A stretch of DNA of 64,000 nucleotides. It comes from MGBC163016 sp910588905 (GTDB taxonomy: Bacteria; Actinomycetota; Coriobacteriia; Coriobacteriales; Eggerthellaceae). The notes below the pieces were generated by a model, which searched no databases, had not been told where the DNA came from, and saw only the letters and a list, made by a program, of their open reading frames with translations. Location of the stretch: NCBI GenBank assembly GCA_948616985.1, contig CAPGDO010000005.1, positions 62,001-126,000 of the forward strand. Direction: 5' to 3'. Both the position numbers and the translations under genes were made by a program. This document shows positions 58,861 to 64,000 of this stretch, in pieces. Numbering within the stretch: the first letter of the stretch is position 1; every line of letters starts with the position of its first letter.

Positions 58861-59841
58861 ATGACCGAGATGCAGAAATCGCTAGCCTTGTTCTCTGGAT
58901 CCATCAGCCCAGAGGTGGCCGAGAAGATAGCCGACCAGCTCGGCGTTGACTTGGGGAATGTGAAGCTGGAGAAGTTCGCCAACGGTGAGATCTATGCGCG
59001 GTACATGGAGAGCCTTCGTGGCGCTGACGTATTCCTCATCCAATCCGTGGCGGGCAATGGCGAAGCCGATGTGAACGATGCCCTCATGGAGCTCCTCATC
59101 ATGGCTGATGCAGCCAAGCGCGCTTCCGCCCGCGCCATCACCGCCGTCATCACCCATTACGGCTATTCCCGCCAAGATCGCAAGGCTGCAGCCCGCGAGC
59201 CCATCACCGCGAAGCTGGTGGCGAACCTCATCACCACCTCTGGCATCACGCGCGTCATGACCATAGACTTGCACCAGGGCCAGATCCAGGGCTTCTTCGA
59301 TATGCCCGTGGACCACCTGACGGCTCTGCCCATCCTGGCTGACTACTTCCGTGCCAAGGGATTCCCCGAAGACAAGGTCTGCGTGGTGTCTCCGGATGTG
59401 GGCCGCGCGAAGGCGGCGAAGAAGCTCTCGGACATGCTGGGGGCTGATCTGGCCATCATGCATAAGGGGCGCCCGGGCCACAACAAGGCTGAGATAACGG
59501 CTCTCATCGGCGATGTGGATGGGAAGATCTGCATCATCAACGATGACATGATAGATACCGGTGGCACCATCGTGGCGGCAGCGGATACGCTCAAGGCCAA
59601 GGGAGCCGAAGCGGTCTATATCTGCTGCACTCACCCCGTCTTCTCCGGCCCTGCCTATGAGCGGCTGGAGAACGCTCCGGTGGAGGAGGTGGTGGTCTGC
59701 GACACCATCCCCGTGCCCCTGGAGAAGCAGACGGGAAAGATCAAGGTGGTGAGCGTGGCACCGCTCTTCGCCCGCGCCATCGCCAACGTCTACAGCAACG
59801 GCTCCGTCAGCTCTCTCTTCGATCCGGATTTCGCCCTCTAG
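58861..59841 (+). CDS. prs: Ribose-phosphate diphosphokinase
   Basis: Makes PRPP from ribose 5-phosphate and ATP. The 326-residue length is typical of class I. LFSGSISPEVAEKIADQL, FANGEIYARY, HYGYSRQDRKAAAREPITAK is the flexible loop with ATP-binding His and Arg, TIDLHQGQIQGFF, and the PRPP loop NDDMIDTGGTIVAAAD are present. AAGGGAG lies 7 bases before the ATG. It lies between glmU and pth, as in many Gram-positive bacteria. Confidence 0.96.
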   Translation: MTEMQKSLALFSGSISPEVAEKIADQLGVDLGNVKLEKFANGEIYARYMESLRGADVFLIQSVAGNGEADVNDALMELLIMADAAKRASARAITAVITHYGYSRQDRKAAAREPITAKLVANLITTSGITRVMTIDLHQGQIQGFFDMPVDHLTALPILADYFRAKGFPEDKVCVVSPDVGRAKAAKKLSDMLGADLAIMHKGRPGHNKAEITALIGDVDGKICIINDDMIDTGGTIVAAADTLKAKGAEAVYICCTHPVFSGPAYERLENAPVEEVVVCDTIPVPLEKQTGKIKVVSVAPLFARAIANVYSNGSVSSLFDPDFAL

Positions 59842-59866
59842 GGGCGTCGGCCGGGAACGGGAGCCC

Positions 59867-60454
59867 ATGAGCATCTTTCGCAAGCCCAGCCCCCCTGATT
59901 GGGTGATAGCGGGTCTGGGCAATCCAGGGGAGGAGTATGCCCACACCCGGCATAACGCCGGGTTCGATGGGGTGGATGAGCTGGCCCAGGAAGCGGGAAG
60001 CCCTTTCTGGAAGAGCGAGTGCGGTGCGCTGACCGCTCGGGTGAGCCTGGCGGGGCAAGACGTGCTCTTAGCCAAGCCCCAGAGCTTCATGAACACGAGC
60101 GGAGGTCCGCTCTCCAAGCTCCTCAAGCTCTACGGGGTGGGTCCAGACAAGCTCATCGTCATCCATGACGAACTGGACATAGATCCGGGCACCATACGGG
60201 TGAAGCAGGGCGGGGGCCATGCGGGTCACAACGGGCTCAAGTCCATCGAAGAGAAGCTGGGTACGCGGGATTGGCTGCGGGTCCGCATCGGCATCGGGCG
60301 GCCACCGGGGAGGATGCCCACGGCAGACTATGTCTTGAAGCGCCCCCGGGGAGATGAGGAAGAGCTCTTCTGCGAGGCGGTCCACCGGGGCGCCGAGGCC
60401 GTCCCCTTCCTCATCGAGCAGGGCCTGGTTGCAACCCAGAACAGGTTCAACTGA
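59867..60454 (+). CDS. pth: Peptidyl-tRNA hydrolase
   Basis: Releases peptides from stalled peptidyl-tRNA. The 195-residue protein shows GLGNPGEEYAHTRHNAGFD with the catalytic His, KPQSFMNTSGG, VIHDELDIDPGTIRVKQGG with the catalytic Asp, and GHNGLKSI. It begins 25 bases after prs and overlaps yigZ in a TGATG junction. Confidence 0.96.
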   Translation: MSIFRKPSPPDWVIAGLGNPGEEYAHTRHNAGFDGVDELAQEAGSPFWKSECGALTARVSLAGQDVLLAKPQSFMNTSGGPLSKLLKLYGVGPDKLIVIHDELDIDPGTIRVKQGGGHAGHNGLKSIEEKLGTRDWLRVRIGIGRPPGRMPTADYVLKRPRGDEEELFCEAVHRGAEAVPFLIEQGLVATQNRFN

Positions 60455-61068
60455 TGGCCTATCGGACCATAGAGGGTGAGGCAGCGGCTGAGATCGTCGA
60501 GAAGAAGTCTCGGTTCATCGCTCAAGTGAGCCATGCGGGATCAGAGGAGGAGGCTTTGGCCTTCTTGGCCCGTATCCGGGATGAGCATAAGACGGCCAGG
60601 CACAATGTCTACGCCTATATCCTGCGAGGCGGTCGCACTCGTTACTCCGATGACGGGGAACCGGCTCAGACCTCTGGCCTCCCTACCTTCCAGGTGCTGC
60701 AACATGCGGGCCTGGAAGACGTCATCTGCGTCACCACGCGGTACTTCGGTGGCGTGCTCTTGGGTACGGGAGGTCTGGTGCGCGCCTATACCCAGGCAGC
60801 TCAAGCTGCTTTGAACGTAGCCCGTATCGTCCAGATCCAGCGGTGCGTGGATATCAGCATCCGCCTGCCCTACGCCGATCACGATGCGGTGGTGAGGCGC
60901 ATCCAAGAGAAGGGCGCGAAGATCCAAGCCTCTGCATTCACCGACCAGGTTGCTCTGACGGTGCGCGCCTTGGAGGCGGACGCGGAGCGCTTGCGCCAGG
61001 CCATCATCGAGGCATCCCGCGGTCAAGCCGTCATTGAGGCCACTGACCCCTTCGATGCGCCCTTCTAG
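60454..61068 (+). CDS. YigZ/IMPACT family protein
   Basis: A conserved protein of 204 residues of the UPF0029 family: an N-terminal YigZ domain (EKKSRFIAQVSHAGSEEEAL, RHNVYAYILRGGRTRYSDDG, EPAQTSGLP, TRYFGGVLLGTGGLVRAY) and a C-terminal DUF1949 domain. The exact role is unclear; relatives are linked to translation control. ATG overlaps the pth stop, so the two are translationally coupled. Confidence 0.92.
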   Translation: MAYRTIEGEAAAEIVEKKSRFIAQVSHAGSEEEALAFLARIRDEHKTARHNVYAYILRGGRTRYSDDGEPAQTSGLPTFQVLQHAGLEDVICVTTRYFGGVLLGTGGLVRAYTQAAQAALNVARIVQIQRCVDISIRLPYADHDAVVRRIQEKGAKIQASAFTDQVALTVRALEADAERLRQAIIEASRGQAVIEATDPFDAPF

Positions 61069-61071
61069 CCC

Positions 61072-62283
61072 TTAGCGCAGGTTGTAGGGGATCACCGTCT
61101 TCGGCAGGCCGTTCTCTCCGTAGATGATGTCAGGCTCTCCAGCAACGAGGGGCCGGAAGTAGCCCAGGGCCTCTTCGGTGATGCCCTGGTAGTCAGGGAG
61201 GATCCACTCCTGGGGGAACGTCTTCACGAAGTTCGCGAACTCAGCTGCGGGCCCGGCGAAGTATCGCGGATCGTAGGAGCCTTCTGCCGTCTGGCCTCGG
61301 CGCACTCCCACCACTTGGGCGGTGAAGCCGAGATCTGCTGACCGCATGTGGGCCGAAAGCCCCAGTTCAAAGGCTTCCGCCACATCTACCTTGGATTGGG
61401 CGAAGTTGGACGAGCGAGCGGCCCGGGAGAGGTCTTGCACCACACCGCGGGGCGCGATGCCCGCATCCAGGATCATCTGCTTCAACGTGAGGGCGGCTCC
61501 TCCGAGGACCGCGTGGGCGAAGCCGTCATTGGCGCTCTCGCCAGCGGAGATATAGGTGCCATCTGCGTAGCGGGCCCCTTCGCTGACCACGATGTAGCAG
61601 GAGCCTTGGGCATCCATCTTCTGTTGCACTTGGCTGAGGAAAGCCTGGCGGTCGAAGGGGACCTCAGGGAGCACCAGCAGGTCAACGTCTCCCGAAAGGC
61701 AGCAGCTGGCCGCCAGCCATCCGGCATCCCGGCCCATGGTCTCCAGCACGAAGACCTCCGGACGGGTGTAGGCGTCGTAGTCCAACCGGGTGGCGTGGAC
61801 CACCAGGTTCGCCAGCTTGGCAGCCGAGGGGAATCCGGGGCAGTGGTCTGGGGGCACCAGATCGTTGTCCACTGTCTTCGGGATGCCGATGAAGCGCTTC
61901 TTAGAGCCGTGGGCGGCTGCCCATTCGGAGAGCGCATCCACGGTGTCCATGGAATCATTGCCTCCGATATAGAACATCACCTCGATGTCGTGGGCATCCA
62001 TCACCTCCACCAGGCGCTGGAAGTCAGCCTCTTGTCCGCGCTTGAGCTTATAGCGGCACGTGCCCAACGCCGAAGAGGGGGTTTGCTTCAGGATATCCAG
62101 CTCGTGGGCCGAGAGGTCCGTCAGGTCATAGAGCTTGCCTTCCAAGACACCCTCTACCCCGTTGATCCCGCCGAGGACCTTCCCATAGAGGGGGTTCAGC
62201 TGATTGGCCTTGATGACCCCGGCCAAGGAGGCGTTGATGACAGCGGTGGGCCCACCGGATTGGGCAACGAGACAGTTTCCCAT
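61072..62283 (-). CDS. pfp: 6-phosphofructokinase, PPi-dependent type
   Basis: Phosphorylates fructose 6-phosphate, probably with pyrophosphate, reversibly. The 403-residue protein has AQSGGPTAVINASLAG, YIGGNDSMDT, IPKTVDNDLVPPDHCPGF and ETMGRDAGWLA. The Asp in GGND and the Lys in PKTVDND replace residues that in ATP-PFK (GGDG, PGTIDND) allow ATP, so PPi use is inferred from these two sites. AAGGAAATG precedes the ATG. It is convergent with yigZ (4 bases apart). A TATAAT on the minus strand at 62334-62329 is a possible -10. Confidence 0.9.
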   Translation of the reverse strand: MGNCLVAQSGGPTAVINASLAGVIKANQLNPLYGKVLGGINGVEGVLEGKLYDLTDLSAHELDILKQTPSSALGTCRYKLKRGQEADFQRLVEVMDAHDIEVMFYIGGNDSMDTVDALSEWAAAHGSKKRFIGIPKTVDNDLVPPDHCPGFPSAAKLANLVVHATRLDYDAYTRPEVFVLETMGRDAGWLAASCCLSGDVDLLVLPEVPFDRQAFLSQVQQKMDAQGSCYIVVSEGARYADGTYISAGESANDGFAHAVLGGAALTLKQMILDAGIAPRGVVQDLSRAARSSNFAQSKVDVAEAFELGLSAHMRSADLGFTAQVVGVRRGQTAEGSYDPRYFAGPAAEFANFVKTFPQEWILPDYQGITEEALGYFRPLVAGEPDIIYGENGLPKTVIPYNLR

Positions 62284-62424
62284 GGCATTTCCTTACCTAC
62301 GCGGTCCTATCTGCTCACTACGCTCGCGATTATAGATTCATCCTATGGAGTTTTCCCACAGGGAGCCCATCTGTGAGAGAATCGACTCAAAAGGAACAAG
62401 GCTAGAAACCAAGAGGCTCATCGG

Positions 62425-64000
62425 ATGACCACACGTTTCAGGCTGCGCGGATGCGCGCCAGACGCGGTGGCGCGCCTGCAGTCGGCCTACCCTATGCCGG
62501 ATTTCATGGCGCGCACGCTTGCCACAAGGGGGATAGATACGCCGGAGGCGCTGCAGGCCTTCCTGAACCCATCGCTGTCAACGGATTGGGAGAACCCCTA
62601 CGACATGCCGGATATGCGGCAGATCGTGAGCCAGCTCAAGACGGCCATCTCTCAGGGTCAGCATATCGTCGTCTTCGGTGATTTCGACCTCGACGGCATC
62701 TCTGCCACCACGGTCCTCACCCGTGGGTTGCGGGCCTTGGGAGCCAAGGTGACGCCGTTCATCCCGAAGCGCGCTGAAGAGGGCTACGGGCTTTCCCAAG
62801 CGGCCTTCCAGCGCATCCGCCCGCTCTCTCCGGATCTCATCATCACCGTGGATTGCGGCATCGCCTGCAAGGATGAGGTGGCGGCCATCCAGGAAACGGG
62901 GGTGGCGGTGATCATCACGGACCACCATGAAGCGGGAGACGCCGTACCCGAAGGCGTTCCCGTCTGCGATCCGAAGGCCGTATCAGGGCACCCCTCAGCC
63001 GTGTTGGCGGGGGTAGGCGTGGCGCTCAAGGTGGTGCAGGCGCTCGGGGGCGCTTGCGGGTACCCGCATCTCTGGCGCAGCTACACTGACTTCGCGGCTT
63101 TGGGCACCGTGGCTGACCTCATGCCCATGAGGGGGGAGAACCGAGCCTTGGTGGCGGATGGCTTGGCTCGGATGAACGCCGATCCCCGTCCCTGCATCGC
63201 TGCGCTCATCGGCCAAGCGAAGCCCGATGGCAAGCCGCTCACCTCTACCAATCTGAGCTTCTCCTTGATCCCCCGCTTGAATGCGGCGGGACGCATGGGA
63301 GATGCCGAATGCGCTCTGGACCTCTTGATGACGGATAGCTACGACCAGGCTTGCGTTCTGGCCGAGAGGCTCGAGGCCATAAACGACCTGCGCCGTGAGA
63401 AGGAATCGGAGCTAGCTGAGGTGGCCAAGGCCCAGGCAGCCCAGAAGTATCAGGGCGGGAGGTCAGTGGTGGTGGCTGGCGCTGGTTGGCACGAGGGGGT
63501 CAAGGGCATCGTCGCCTCCCGCTTGGTCAGTGCCTACCATGTGCCAGCCATGCTCTTCTCCATCGTGGGGGACGAAGCCCGGGGTTCGGGCCGCTCCTAT
63601 GGTTCGGTCAACCTGTTCCAGGCGGTGGAGAGCGCATCTCATCTGCTCACCCGCTTTGGTGGCCACGCTTCTGCAGTGGGTGTCACCCTGCCCGTTGAGA
63701 ACCTTCCCGCTTTCGAAGAGGCGCTGGAAGCCTCTATGCAGGCGCTTCCCGAAGAGCAGTTCGAAGCCATGGTGGACATAGACGCCGTGGTGGATCTGGC
63801 TGAATTCACGCTGGAGAACGTGGGTCGTTTGGAGGAGCTGGCCCCCTTCGGCCAAGAGGCCCCCGAACCGCGCTTCCTCGTGCGCAATGTCTCCCTCTCC
63901 CAGGGACGTGCTGTGGGCGCAGGCAAGAATCACTTCTCCTTCCAGCTGACCGATGGCCGCTCTAGCGTGTCGGCCATCATGTTCAATTGCGCAGACCTGG
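62425..64000 (+). CDS. recJ: Single-stranded-DNA exonuclease RecJ (3' end outside window)
   Basis: A 5'-3' ssDNA exonuclease for repair and recombination. The frame is open from ATG 62425 to the window end (525 codons seen). DHH motifs are visible: FGDFDLDGISATT (motif I, canonical DxDxDG), ITVDCGI, ITDHHEAGD (DHH), and IPRLNAAGRMGDAECALDLL. The DHHA1 region has GWHEGVKGIVASRL, and GSGRSYGSVNL with RFGGHASAVGVTL. An OB-fold begins at about 62425+1380. The C-terminus is not visible. Confidence 0.93.
   Translation, partial: MTTRFRLRGCAPDAVARLQSAYPMPDFMARTLATRGIDTPEALQAFLNPSLSTDWENPYDMPDMRQIVSQLKTAISQGQHIVVFGDFDLDGISATTVLTRGLRALGAKVTPFIPKRAEEGYGLSQAAFQRIRPLSPDLIITVDCGIACKDEVAAIQETGVAVIITDHHEAGDAVPEGVPVCDPKAVSGHPSAVLAGVGVALKVVQALGGACGYPHLWRSYTDFAALGTVADLMPMRGENRALVADGLARMNADPRPCIAALIGQAKPDGKPLTSTNLSFSLIPRLNAAGRMGDAECALDLLMTDSYDQACVLAERLEAINDLRREKESELAEVAKAQAAQKYQGGRSVVVAGAGWHEGVKGIVASRLVSAYHVPAMLFSIVGDEARGSGRSYGSVNLFQAVESASHLLTRFGGHASAVGVTLPVENLPAFEEALEASMQALPEEQFEAMVDIDAVVDLAEFTLENVGRLEELAPFGQEAPEPRFLVRNVSLSQGRAVGAGKNHFSFQLTDGRSSVSAIMFNCADL

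Noticed and set aside
58882..60126. 414-codon open frame antisense to prs and pth
   Set aside because: Antisense by-product; prs and pth on the plus strand are certain.

Overview
The window is a dense, high-GC chromosomal segment with short intergenic gaps and many overlapping stop/start junctions. The gene set points to an anaerobic Gram-positive actinomycete of the Coriobacteriia, perhaps near the Eggerthellaceae. The supporting traits are an LPXTG VaFE-repeat surface protein, a fused TsaB-RimI-TsaD, formate-tetrahydrofolate ligase, a PPi-type phosphofructokinase, menaquinone methylation, HypA/HypB, DUF2510 and DUF5685 proteins. This placement is inferred from gene content only; no 16S rRNA or other marker RNA gene is present.

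Layout. 1-3.7 kb: a shikimate operon (aroC fragment, aroK, aroB, aroQ) followed by an M24 peptidase. 3.7-6.1 kb: divergent metY and metA, together making homocysteine by direct sulfhydrylation. 6.1-12.6 kb: a DnaJ-domain protein, a DUF5685 protein, an MFS exporter, a membrane-anchored SurA-N-like chaperone and HtpG. 12.6-18.8 kb: a DUF2064 protein, a polar amino-acid ABC transporter, a DUF2510 membrane protein and an HtrA protease. 18.9-32.3 kb: the common bacterial block pyrH-frr-uppS-cdsA-dxr-rseP-ispG-proS, interrupted by a 1495-residue LPRTG surface protein on the other strand. 32.3-46.8 kb: housekeeping genes (rlmB, NYN nuclease, response regulator, coaX, fhs, tsaE and the TsaB-RimI-TsaD fusion, menG, a degenerate amidohydrolase, tatA/tatC, hypA/hypB, nadE, galU).

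46.8-50 kb is the one clearly accessory region. It holds clusters of palindromic repeats whose two arms differ between copies yet stay complementary, a VapC-like PIN toxin with a DUF6364-like antitoxin, and a radical SAM protein divergent from an HxlR-type regulator. 50-64 kb returns to housekeeping genes: rarA, a 37-residue acidic protein, nhaA, hpf, folC, a Cu+ ATPase, glmU, prs, pth, yigZ, PPi-pfk and the start of recJ.

The best leads are the amidohydrolase that has lost two of four expected metal ligands, the covarying palindromic repeats, an ArsR/SmtB-style operator in front of the copper ATPase, several probable leaderless promoters, an RseP homologue with a helix-turn-helix-like insert instead of a PDZ domain, and small or regulatory elements embedded in coding sequence. 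I did not find a convincing new multi-gene defence or metabolic system.
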